Positions 57,134-64,000 of a stretch of 64,000 bases of DNA are shown here, piece by piece; the first letter of the stretch is position 1; every line of letters starts with the position of its first letter. This DNA comes from Sphingomonas glacialis. GTDB lineage: Bacteria > Pseudomonadota > Alphaproteobacteria > Sphingomonadales > Sphingomonadaceae. Made by a program: the position numbers and the translations under genes. The notes beneath the pieces are model-generated. The model worked only from the letters and a program-made list of their open reading frames with translations. It was not told where the DNA came from and made no database searches. The DNA is taken from contig NZ_BNAQ01000002.1 in the NCBI RefSeq assembly GCF_014653575.1, forward strand, positions 682,001-746,000. The letters are read 5' to 3'.

Positions 57134-57169
57134 GAAGTGGGTGCTACGCGATGGAACCGAAGGTGTGGC

Positions 57170-57778
57170 TTAGGCGAGAATGCCGTAGCGCGCGAGATCC
57201 GCGCGCAGCGTCGCGGCGTCGGTGAAGACCACCGCGCCCATCCCGACGCTCTGCGCGCCCGCGACATTGTCTTCGCGATCGTCGACGAACAGCGTGTCCT
57301 CGGCGCGCAAGCCGAAGCGGTCGAGCGCGAGGCGGTAGATCGCCGGATCGGGCTTGGTCAGCAATTCGTCGCCCGAGACGACGATGTCGTCGAAGCGATC
57401 GAACAGATCGGCCTCGCGGTCGCGGAACGACGGCCAGAACTCGCCTGAGAAATTGGTGATCGCATAGAGCGGCACGCCCGCCTCCTCGAGTTCGCGCACG
57501 AGGTCGCGCATCCCCGGAAGCATCCCGCCAAGCTGCTCGCCGAAGCGCGGCCCCCAGGCGGCGATCAGCGCGGCATGCTGCGGATGCGCGGCGGCGAGCT
57601 CGGCCGAGGTCTCGGCGAACGGACGGCCAGCGTCATGCTGGAAATGCCATTCCTTGGTCGCGACATCGCGCAGGAATGCATCGAGCGCCCGATCGTCACC
57701 GATCAGGCGCTCATAGAGGAATCTGGGATTCCAATCGTACAAGACGTTGCCGACGTCGAAGACGACGGCCCGCGTCAC
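57170..57778 (-). CDS. HAD-superfamily hydrolase
   Basis: A 202-aa protein. HAD motif I is VVFDVGNVLYDWNPRFLY; motif II Thr/Ser in YAITNFSGEFW; the Lys of motif III in SGDELLTKPDPAIYRLAL; and motif IV DTLFVDDREDNVAGAQSVG. This is the class IA (haloacid dehalogenase/phosphatase) type. Note that the second motif I Asp is Gly (DVGN), so the normal phosphatase DxD pattern is altered, as in dehalogenase-like members. Substrate not predictable. It is 5 nt upstream of rpmJ on the same strand order rpmJ then HAD. Confidence 0.88.
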   Translation of the reverse strand: MTRAVVFDVGNVLYDWNPRFLYERLIGDDRALDAFLRDVATKEWHFQHDAGRPFAETSAELAAAHPQHAALIAAWGPRFGEQLGGMLPGMRDLVRELEEAGVPLYAITNFSGEFWPSFRDREADLFDRFDDIVVSGDELLTKPDPAIYRLALDRFGLRAEDTLFVDDREDNVAGAQSVGMGAVVFTDAATLRADLARYGILA

Positions 57779-57783
57779 GTCGC

Positions 57784-57909
57784 TTAGCCCTGGCGGGCCT
57801 TGAAGCGGCGGTTGGTCTTGTTGATGATATAGGTACGCCCACGACGACGGATCACGCGGTTATCGCGATGACGGCCCTTGAGCGACTTCAGGGAATTGCG
57901 GATCTTCAT
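57784..57909 (-). CDS. rpmJ: 50S ribosomal protein L36, Cys-less type
   Basis: A 41-aa ribosomal protein: [41 protein letters not shown]. It lacks the zinc-binding Cys/His set of the zinc-containing L36, i.e. it is the C-minus form typical of alphaproteobacteria and used under zinc limitation in other bacteria. The ORF extends upstream to 58077 but the family start is clearly ATG 57909. Confidence 0.95.
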   Translation of the reverse strand: MKIRNSLKSLKGRHRDNRVIRRRGRTYIINKTNRRFKARQG

Positions 57910-58081
57910 GATCGATTCGCTTTGCAAAATCTGGAATGTGGAAAAGAGCGGCTGCGCATATGGTCGCGCCCTCTCCAAGTCAAGCGCGACCACGTCGATA
58001 CGCCGCGCTATAGCGACGGAACCCGGACGCCGGGTCCAGGCGTTACACCCCTGCAACGACTGTGGTAACAAGGACAAGAGT

Positions 58082-58717
58082 ATGAAGCTGGCTTTGGGAA
58101 TGGCGATCGCCGCGGCAGCGAGCTTGAGCGCCTGCGCGACGACGACGACGAGTGGTCCGGTCGAAGTGACGCGGTTTCACCTCGGATCGACGGCGACGCC
58201 GCTCGAGACGGGGACGCTCGCGGTCGAACCCGCGCCCGGTGGCGGCCCCGCCAGCCTCGAGTTCAAGACCTATGCCGCCGCCGTCCAGACCGAGGCGCTG
58301 GCGCACGGCTTCACCGTTCCCAAGACCGACCCCGATGCGCAATATCTCGCGGTCGTCGGCTTTACGCGGACGACGCGCCCGGCGCCGCCGCGCAATGGCG
58401 GCAGCGGCGTGAGCATCGGCCTCGGCGGTGGTGGCTATAGCGGTGGTGGCGGCTATCGTGGCGGCGGCGGCGTGGGCCTCGGCGGCGGCATTTCCTTCCC
58501 GATCGGCAAGCAGAAGTACCGCACCGTCGTGCTGACCGACTTGACCGTCCAGATCCGCCGCCGCCGCGACGCGACGGTGATCTGGGAAGGCCATGCGCAG
58601 ACCTTCTCGCCGGGCGAGGCGCCCGCGGCACAAGCCAACGCCGCGGCAGCGAAATTGTCGCATGCGCTGTTCCTGGGGTTCCCCGGGGAATCGGGTCGCA
58701 CTATTACGGTGCGATGA
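58082..58717 (+). CDS. DUF4136 lipoprotein
   Basis: A 211-aa lipoprotein with signal [20 protein letters not shown]; Cys 18 of the LSAC lipobox is the lipidation site. The mature part shows DUF4136-like strands ([40 protein letters not shown]) with a Gly-rich repeat region (about residues 115-140). Function unknown; probably at the outer membrane. Its stop overlaps the M14 gene start (ATGA at 58714-58717). Confidence 0.88.
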   Translation: MKLALGMAIAAAASLSACATTTTSGPVEVTRFHLGSTATPLETGTLAVEPAPGGGPASLEFKTYAAAVQTEALAHGFTVPKTDPDAQYLAVVGFTRTTRPAPPRNGGSGVSIGLGGGGYSGGGGYRGGGGVGLGGGISFPIGKQKYRTVVLTDLTVQIRRRRDATVIWEGHAQTFSPGEAPAAQANAAAAKLSHALFLGFPGESGRTITVR

Positions 58718-59832
58718 GCATCACCATAAACGCCGCTTTCGATAGCGGAAACATCGACGTGGTCGCCATCGACGGCGACCGCGTCGATCTCGCCATCCGG
58801 CTCGACCATCAGTCGGACTTCTTCCAGTGGTTCCACTTCCGCGTCGCGGGCGCGAAGGGGCGGACGCTCACCTTGCGCATCACCAACGCTGCGCAATCGG
58901 CCTATCCGTTCGGCTGGCCGGGCTACAAGGTGCGCGCGAGCACCGATCGCCGGGCATGGCGGATGATCCCGACGCGCTACGTCGACGGGATGCTCGAGTT
59001 CGAGTGGAACGGCGACAGCGATCTCGTCTGGTTCGCCTATTTCGAACCCTATACGATCGAGCAGCACGACGCGCTGGTCGCCCGCATCGCGGTGCAGCCG
59101 GGCGTGACGCATCGCGAGCTCGGCCAGTCGCTCGACGGCCGCGCGATCGATTGCCTCGATATCGGCAGCGGCCCCAAGCATGTCTGGCTCTACGCGCGCC
59201 AGCATCCCGGCGAGAGCATGGCCGAGTGGTGGATGGAAGGCGCGCTCGACTGGCTGACCGATGCCGCCAATCCGGTGGCCCGCGCCTTGCGCGAAAAGGC
59301 GACCTTCCACTGCGTCCCCAACATGAACCCCGACGGCTCGTTCCGCGGGCATCTGCGCACCAATGCGGCGGGCGTGAACCTCAATCGCGAATGGCATACG
59401 CCGACGCCGGAGAAGAGCCCCGAAGTGCTGTGCGTCCGCGATGCGATGGACGCGACCGGCGTCGCCTTCGCGATCGACGTGCACGGCGACGAGGCGATCG
59501 CGGCGAATTTCTTCGCCGGGTTCGAAGGAATCCCGTCCTGGACCGACGCGCTCGGCGCCAAATATACCGAGTTCGGCGAGCGGCTCGCGGCGCACTCGCC
59601 CGATTTCCAGACCGCGCGCGGCTATGACAAGGCGGCGCCGGGCAAGGCCAACCTGTCGATGTCGACCAACCAGCTCGCCGAGCGGTTCGGTGCGGTGTCG
59701 ATGACGCTCGAAATGCCGTTCAAGGACCATGACCCCAACCCCGACGCCGAGTTCGGCTGGTCGGGCGCGCGCTCGAAGACGCTGGCGCATGCCTGCCTCG
59801 AAGTGCTTGCCGACATGATCGACGCGATCTAG
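58714..59832 (+). CDS. M14-family carboxypeptidase
   Basis: A 372-aa protein with an N-terminal beta-sandwich of the cytosolic carboxypeptidase type ([20 protein letters not shown]) and an M14 peptidase domain: zinc ligands His and Glu in [16 protein letters not shown], the later zinc His in [11 protein letters not shown], Asn-Leu-Asn-Arg in NLNREWHTP, and catalytic Glu in MTLEMPFKD. Members trim Glu or other residues from proteins; bacterial roles are less known. It is coupled to the lipoprotein gene and ends before gpmA. Confidence 0.93.
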   Translation: MSITINAAFDSGNIDVVAIDGDRVDLAIRLDHQSDFFQWFHFRVAGAKGRTLTLRITNAAQSAYPFGWPGYKVRASTDRRAWRMIPTRYVDGMLEFEWNGDSDLVWFAYFEPYTIEQHDALVARIAVQPGVTHRELGQSLDGRAIDCLDIGSGPKHVWLYARQHPGESMAEWWMEGALDWLTDAANPVARALREKATFHCVPNMNPDGSFRGHLRTNAAGVNLNREWHTPTPEKSPEVLCVRDAMDATGVAFAIDVHGDEAIAANFFAGFEGIPSWTDALGAKYTEFGERLAAHSPDFQTARGYDKAAPGKANLSMSTNQLAERFGAVSMTLEMPFKDHDPNPDAEFGWSGARSKTLAHACLEVLADMIDAI

Positions 59833-59855
59833 GTCCCCTCGCAAAGGAGACCCAG

Positions 59856-60542
59856 ATGCCCACCCTCGTCCTGATCCGCCACGGCCAGTCGGCCTGGAAC
59901 CTCGAGAACCGCTTCACCGGCTGGTGGGACGTCGATCTGACCGACAAGGGCGTCGAGGAAGCGCGCGCCGCGGGGCGGCTGATGGCGGAGAAGGGGCTCG
60001 ATTTCGATCTCTGCTTCACCTCGCTGCAGACGCGCGCGATCAAGACGCTCAACCTGGCGCTTGAGGAAATGCGGCGACTGTGGCTGCCGGTCGAGAAGGA
60101 CTGGCGGCTCAACGAGCGGCATTATGGCGGGCTGACCGGCCTCGACAAGGCCGAGACCGCCGCCAAGCACGGCGCCGAGCAAGTCCATATCTGGCGCCGC
60201 AGCTTCGACATCCCGCCGCCGCCGCTCGAAGCCGGCAGCGAATACGATCTGTCGCTGGACCGCCGCTACGCCGGGATCGACATCCCCGCGACCGAGAGCC
60301 TCAAGGACACAATCGCACGCGTCCTGCCATATTGGGAGGGCCGGATCGCGCCTGCTCTGCGCGACGGGCAGCGCGTCGTCATCTCGGCGCACGGCAATTC
60401 GCTGCGCGCGCTCGTCAAGCATCTGTCGGGGATCCCCGATGACGAGATCACGACGCTCGAGATCCCGACCGGGCAGCCGATCGTTTACGAACTCGATGAT
60501 TCGCTGGCGGCGACCGATCGTTATTATCTGAGCGAGCGCTGA
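59856..60542 (+). CDS. gpmA: 2,3-bisphosphoglycerate-dependent phosphoglycerate mutase
   Basis: A 228-aa glycolytic enzyme. The phospho-His lies in [20 protein letters not shown]; other catalytic residues in [20 protein letters not shown] and [18 protein letters not shown]. It interconverts 3- and 2-phosphoglycerate. Length is typical. It is preceded by AAAGGAG. Together with pyk this gives two lower-glycolysis genes within 5 kb. Confidence 0.97.
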   Translation: MPTLVLIRHGQSAWNLENRFTGWWDVDLTDKGVEEARAAGRLMAEKGLDFDLCFTSLQTRAIKTLNLALEEMRRLWLPVEKDWRLNERHYGGLTGLDKAETAAKHGAEQVHIWRRSFDIPPPPLEAGSEYDLSLDRRYAGIDIPATESLKDTIARVLPYWEGRIAPALRDGQRVVISAHGNSLRALVKHLSGIPDDEITTLEIPTGQPIVYELDDSLAATDRYYLSER

Positions 60543-60713
60543 GCTCTTAGCTCGGTCGCTGGGCGGAAAGGGGAACTGCCCGCCTTCTTCAAACGGATGG
60601 TGGAGGGAGATCGACAGCGCGCACAGCGCATGTTGCCCCCTCCACTATTCGCAGACTGCTCGGCGTCCACCTCCCCCGGTCGCCGGGGGAGGGGATCAAA
60701 CCATCGCTCGGGC

Positions 60714-61349
60714 TTACTGGCCCGTCGTCACCGTCGTCGTGGTCTTCTCGGTCACGCGCGCAGGTGCAGCGCGGCGCGTCGTTGCCTTGCGCACGACACG
60801 CTTGACTGCGGTGTGACGAACGGCAGGCGCCGCGGTCTTCGTCGTCTCGGTCGTTACCGTCGTGGTCGGTGCGGGCGCCTGGACGACAACCGGCGGCGCC
60901 GACCGTGCTGCGGCTGCGTCGGCGGCTGCCGAAGCGGCGGCCTGCTCGGCGGCGTTCGCACGGGCGTTGGCGGCTGCGGCGTCGGCCTGGGCGTCCATTG
61001 CGACATTGCGGGCGTTGGTCGTGGCGGCATGGGCGGCATCGTTATGCGCACGCTGCGCCTGGCCAAGCGCGGTGTCGGCAAGCTGCGACGCGCGATGCGC
61101 ATCGTCGATCGCTTCGGCCTTCTTGCCAGCGGCGAGATGCTCTTCGGCGGCGCGGAGCTGCGCCTGGGCATCGGCCTGGAGCCGCGGCGTCTCGGTCGTC
61201 GCGCCGACCTTGGCCGACGCGTCGATCTTGGCGCGCGCTTCGGCGATCGCCTGCTCGGCGCGGTCATGCTTGCCCTCGGCGAAGGCGGGGGCGGAGAATG
61301 CCAGCACGCTGGCGAGCGCGACGGACGAAAGGGTCGAAAAACGGGTCAT
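60714..61349 (-). CDS. Secreted Ala-rich helical protein
   Basis: A 211-aa protein from ATG 61349 with signal peptide MTRFSTLSSVALASVLAFSA and cleavage at APAFAEG. Residues 25-110 are coiled-coil helical repeats (AEQAIAEARAKIDASAKV; LRAAEEHLAAGKKAEAID), like DUF4398-type periplasmic proteins. The C-terminal 60 residues are Thr/Val/Ala-rich and basic. Function unknown. The longer ORF to 61475 is rejected because the signal peptide begins at 61349. Confidence 0.8.
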   Translation of the reverse strand: MTRFSTLSSVALASVLAFSAPAFAEGKHDRAEQAIAEARAKIDASAKVGATTETPRLQADAQAQLRAAEEHLAAGKKAEAIDDAHRASQLADTALGQAQRAHNDAAHAATTNARNVAMDAQADAAAANARANAAEQAAASAAADAAAARSAPPVVVQAPAPTTTVTTETTKTAAPAVRHTAVKRVVRKATTRRAAPARVTEKTTTTVTTGQ

Positions 61350-61468
61350 GGCGTGTGTCCGATATGACTGTATGGACTCGCCCAACCCGCGCCATGTCGA
61401 ACAAGTTCCGCTTGCGATATGACGGCGGAGTGGTTGCCCTGCGGCACCCCGCTCGCTAGTCGGGTGCG

Positions 61469-61960
61469 ATGGCACAGAGCGCGTCCCCCCTTGTCGGTAT
61501 CATCATGGGCAGCACGTCCGATTGGGAGACGATGCACCATGCGGCCGATTTGCTCGCCGAATTGGGCGTTGCGCACGAGACCAAGGTCGTCTCGGCGCAC
61601 CGTACGCCGCAGCGGCTCTACGATTATGCGACCGGTGCCGCGGAACGCGGATTGCAGGTGGTGATCGCGGGCGCTGGCGGTGCTGCGCATTTGCCCGGAA
61701 TGGCGGCGGCGATGACACATTTGCCGGTGCTCGGCGTGCCGGTCGAGAGCAAGACGATGAAGGGCCTCGATAGCCTCTATTCGATCGTCCAGATGCCTGC
61801 GGGGATCCCGGTCGGCACGCTGGCGATCGGCAAGGCGGGCGCGAAGAATGCGGCATTGCTCGCCGCGGCGATCCTTGCGCTGTCGGACGCGGCGCTGAGC
61901 GCGCGGCTGCAGTCGTGGCGCGCGGCGCAGACCGATGGCGTGGCGATCGATCCGGAATGA
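61469..61960 (+). CDS. purE: N5-carboxyaminoimidazole ribonucleotide mutase PurE
   Basis: A 163-aa enzyme of purine synthesis, class I PurE. It shows [20 protein letters not shown] with the catalytic Ser, [58 protein letters not shown] and [20 protein letters not shown]. It converts N5-CAIR (made by PurK) to CAIR. purK is downstream with a repeat between. Length normal. Confidence 0.97.
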   Translation: MAQSASPLVGIIMGSTSDWETMHHAADLLAELGVAHETKVVSAHRTPQRLYDYATGAAERGLQVVIAGAGGAAHLPGMAAAMTHLPVLGVPVESKTMKGLDSLYSIVQMPAGIPVGTLAIGKAGAKNAALLAAAILALSDAALSARLQSWRAAQTDGVAIDPE

Positions 61961-61982
61961 TGCTCGACGGCTGCTTCCCGTC

Positions 61983-62090
61983 TCCTCCCCTCCCTGGAAG
62001 GGAGGGGTTGGGGGTGGGTCGGCCTAGGGCGGGCGCCCGGCCGAACCACGGGCCAACCCATCCTCGCCCCCTCCCTTCCAGGGAGGGGAG
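61983..62090. repeat. Palindromic intergenic repeat (CCTCCCCT class)
   Basis: About 108 bp, opening TCCTCCCCTCCCTGGAAGGG and closing CCCTTCCAGGGAGGGGAGG. Second copy of the class seen at 51031-51131, here between purE and purK. Confidence 0.65.
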
Positions 62091-62117
62091 GCTCCCCCAT
62101 TCGACGGACACGCGCGC

Positions 62118-63188
62118 ATGACCCCCCTCCCCCCCGGCTCGACGATCGGCATCCTCGGCGGCGGGCAACTCGGGCGGATGCTTGCGGTCGCCGCGGCGCA
62201 GCTCGGCTATCAAACCCGGATCCTCGCCCCCGACGAGGAAGCCGTCGCCGCGCAAACTGCGTCGAGCTACATCCGCGCCGATTATCACAGCCACATCGTG
62301 CTCGACGAATTCGCCGCCGCGGCTGATGTCGTCACCTACGAGTTCGAGAATATCGCGCTGGCGCCTGTCACCTATCTCGCGGGCAAAGTGCCGGTCCATC
62401 CCGCCCCGGCCGCGCTCGGCATCGCGCAGGATCGCGCCCTCGAAAAGGCCTTCGTCGCCGAGATCGGCGGGCGTACCGCACCGTGGGCAAAGGTGGAAAC
62501 GCGCGCGGACCTTGCCGCCGCGCTCGTCGAGATCGGCACGCCCGCGATCCTCAAGACGCTGCGCATGGGCTATGACGGCAAGGGCCAGGTACGCATCACC
62601 GCGCTCGACCAGGTTGACGCCGCCTGGGCCGCGATCGGGCAGCGACCGGCGATCCTCGAGGGGTTCGTGCGGTTTACCCACGAATTCTCGATCCTGCTGG
62701 TGCGCCGCGCCGACGGTCAGATGGTGAGCTATCCGCCGCCGTGGAACCAGCACGAGGACGGCATCCTCGCCACCTCCACCCTCCCCGCCCCGCCCGAGAT
62801 TGCCGCGCAATGGGGCGAGGCGGCGGCCCTCGCCGGGCGGATCGCAGACCGGCTCGAGTATGTCGGGGTGCTCGCGTGCGAATTCTTCGCCGGTGCTAAC
62901 GGCCCGGTGTTCAACGAAATGGCGCCGCGCGTCCACAATTCGGGGCATTGGACGATCGAGGGCGCGGTCTGCTCGCAATTCGAGAACCATATCCGCGCAA
63001 TCTGCGGGCTGCCGCTCGGCGACACCGCGCTGACGGCGCCCACCGTCGCGATGGAGAATCTGATCGGCGACGACGCTGACCGCTGGGCCGATATTCTCGC
63101 CGAGCCGGGCGCGCATCTGCATCTCTACGGCAAGGGCGCGAGCCGGCCGGGGCGCAAGATGGGGCATGTCACGCGGCTCGGGCGGTAA
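62118..63188 (+). CDS. purK: 5-(carboxyamino)imidazole ribonucleotide synthase PurK
   Basis: A 356-aa ATP-grasp enzyme. N-terminal Rossmann-like GILGGGQLGRMLAVAAAQLG, the ATP-binding region ILKTLRMGYDGKGQVRITAL, the Mg/ATP site CEFFAGANGPVFNEMAPRVH and ending NSGHWTIEGAVCSQFENHIR are typical. It makes N5-CAIR from AIR, ATP and bicarbonate. It follows purE after 157 bp that carries a palindromic repeat. Confidence 0.97.
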   Translation: MTPLPPGSTIGILGGGQLGRMLAVAAAQLGYQTRILAPDEEAVAAQTASSYIRADYHSHIVLDEFAAAADVVTYEFENIALAPVTYLAGKVPVHPAPAALGIAQDRALEKAFVAEIGGRTAPWAKVETRADLAAALVEIGTPAILKTLRMGYDGKGQVRITALDQVDAAWAAIGQRPAILEGFVRFTHEFSILLVRRADGQMVSYPPPWNQHEDGILATSTLPAPPEIAAQWGEAAALAGRIADRLEYVGVLACEFFAGANGPVFNEMAPRVHNSGHWTIEGAVCSQFENHIRAICGLPLGDTALTAPTVAMENLIGDDADRWADILAEPGAHLHLYGKGASRPGRKMGHVTRLGR

Positions 63189-63223
63189 ACGCTTGATCCT
63201 CCGCTCGCTAGGCGAGGGAGGAT

Positions 63224-64000
63224 TTAGGGGACGATCGGCAGCGCGATGTAGCTCTGGTCGGGCCCGCTCACCATAACCTGCTGCGTCGCCTTCACGTAAT
63301 CCGCCGGCTTGGCGTAGAAGATGTTGGGCACGAAGCTCTGCGGGTTGCGGTCATAAAGCGGGAACCAGCTCGATTGGACCTGCACCATGATGCGGTGCCC
63401 CGGCAGGAACACATGGTTCGCCTGCGGCAACGCCCAGCTATACGCCAGCGGCACCCCGGGTTTGAGCGCGACGGCATGATCGAGCCCCTCGCGGTAGCGC
63501 CCACGGAAGATGTCCATGCCGACCGCCAATTGATAGCCGCCCATCTTCGGGTCGCTCGGCACCTGGTCGGGATAGACGTCGATCAGCTTGACCACCCAGT
63601 CGCTGTCGGTGCCGCTCGTCGCGGCGGTGAGATGGACGACCGGTTGCCCGGCGATCGTCACGGGCTGCGTCAGCACCGGGCCGGTAAAGGTCAGCACGTC
63701 GGGCCGACTCGAGACGATGCGCTGGTCGCCGACCAGCCACGCCTTCCAGTGATTGTCCTCATAGCTAACCGGCCGCACCGGACGCGGCACGTTGGTCACC
63801 GGGTGCGCCGGATCGGAGACGTAATCGGCGGTCTGCGCCAGTCCGGCGGCCGGTGCGAAACCAACCGCGTCGCCCGGTTGGAGGTATAGCTTGGTCATCG
63901 CCGGCTGCGCCGACCAGCTCGGTAGGCGCTGCCACTGGTTGGTGCCGCTCTGGAACGCGGTGACGGGCGCGACGTCCATGGGCGTGCCCTTGAGGTAATG
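63224..64000 (-). CDS. CocE/NonD-family hydrolase, C-terminal part (truncated by window)
   Basis: The C-terminal 259 residues of a larger protein that continues beyond base 64000; an ATG at 63979 is internal. The X-Pro dipeptidyl-peptidase C-terminal beta-sandwich is recognisable: FTGPVLTQPVTIAGQPVVHL, DSDWVVKLIDVYPDQVPSDP, YREGLDHAVALKPGVPLAYS, FLPGHRIMVQVQSSWFPLYD and FYAKPADYVKATQQV. Family members are serine esterases or acylases such as cocaine esterase and glutaryl-7-ACA acylase. The catalytic Ser lies outside the window. Confidence 0.85.
   Translation of the reverse strand, partial: HYLKGTPMDVAPVTAFQSGTNQWQRLPSWSAQPAMTKLYLQPGDAVGFAPAAGLAQTADYVSDPAHPVTNVPRPVRPVSYEDNHWKAWLVGDQRIVSSRPDVLTFTGPVLTQPVTIAGQPVVHLTAATSGTDSDWVVKLIDVYPDQVPSDPKMGGYQLAVGMDIFRGRYREGLDHAVALKPGVPLAYSWALPQANHVFLPGHRIMVQVQSSWFPLYDRNPQSFVPNIFYAKPADYVKATQQVMVSGPDQSYIALPIVP

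Noticed and set aside
55453..57267. 604-aa minus-strand ORF opposite pyk
   Set aside because: Shadow of pyk.
61503..63167. 554-aa minus-strand ORF opposite purE and purK
   Set aside because: Shadow of two conserved purine genes.

Overview
The window comes from a high-GC alphaproteobacterium, most likely Sphingomonas or a close relative. Supporting signs are the GapR/DUF2312 nucleoid protein, the NDUFA9-like epimerase, Coq7, DUF1244, DUF2312, DUF3667 and DUF4136 proteins, a Cys-less ribosomal L36, and the GTCA...TGAC intergenic repeats common in sphingomonads. It has two parts: a mobile element of about 21.9 kb (about 55-21925) and a chromosomal housekeeping region (about 21926-64000).

Element. 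It abuts the 3' end of a tRNA-Leu(CAG) gene (21926-22012, minus strand). It opens with a DUF4102-type tyrosine integrase (210-1508) whose ribosome-binding region lies in a 21-bp sequence that is repeated exactly at the far end (185-205 and 21848-21868). Next comes a tight plus-strand run: an AlpA-like regulator, a winged-helix protein, small proteins, a TOPRIM+AAA primase-helicase (3612-5738), an HTH protein and a ribbon-helix-helix protein. Then come phage-type genes: an M15 peptidase and a 1130-aa protein resembling internal-virion or DNA-ejection proteins. I see no capsid, portal, terminase or tail genes. It is therefore either a remnant prophage or a phage satellite that uses another phage's capsid. 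The middle carries an HNH protein, an RHH repressor candidate with TTGTGC operator-like repeats, and seven short, closely packed ORFs of mostly unknown function (14684-17564), the last resembling a PD-(D/E)XK nuclease.

The most interesting unit is 17628-19068: a RelE/HigB-like toxin, an XRE antitoxin with a long C-terminal extension, and a SecB-like chaperone. This is the gene order of a toxin-antitoxin-chaperone (TAC) system. The toxin reading frame is interrupted by an in-frame TGA. Downstream lie three minus-strand genes for predicted membrane proteins and a second AlpA-like DNA-binding protein before the tRNA.

Chromosome. Plus strand: NDUFA9-like protein, uppP, then gltD - DUF2059 - gltB (glutamate synthase), a GST and csaA. 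Minus strand: membrane proteins, coq7-dsbB-ctpA-envC-like-rlmH-rsfS-nadD, a RelE/RHH toxin-antitoxin pair, and proA. Then ftsH, tilS, cpoB (ybgF), a RodZ-like HTH protein, ptsP, and ruvB-hicA-hicB-ruvA-ruvC, yebC, gapR. Then pyk, a HAD hydrolase, rpmJ, a DUF4136 lipoprotein, an M14 carboxypeptidase, gpmA, purE, purK and a truncated CocE/NonD hydrolase at the right edge.

Two patterns stand out here. Two toxin-antitoxin pairs sit inside housekeeping operons (before nadD and inside ruvAB), and in both the toxin's TGA stop overlaps an apparent CTG ACC start of the next gene. Also, a 95-bp dispersed palindromic repeat, found elsewhere between genes, is inserted in frame in tilS.
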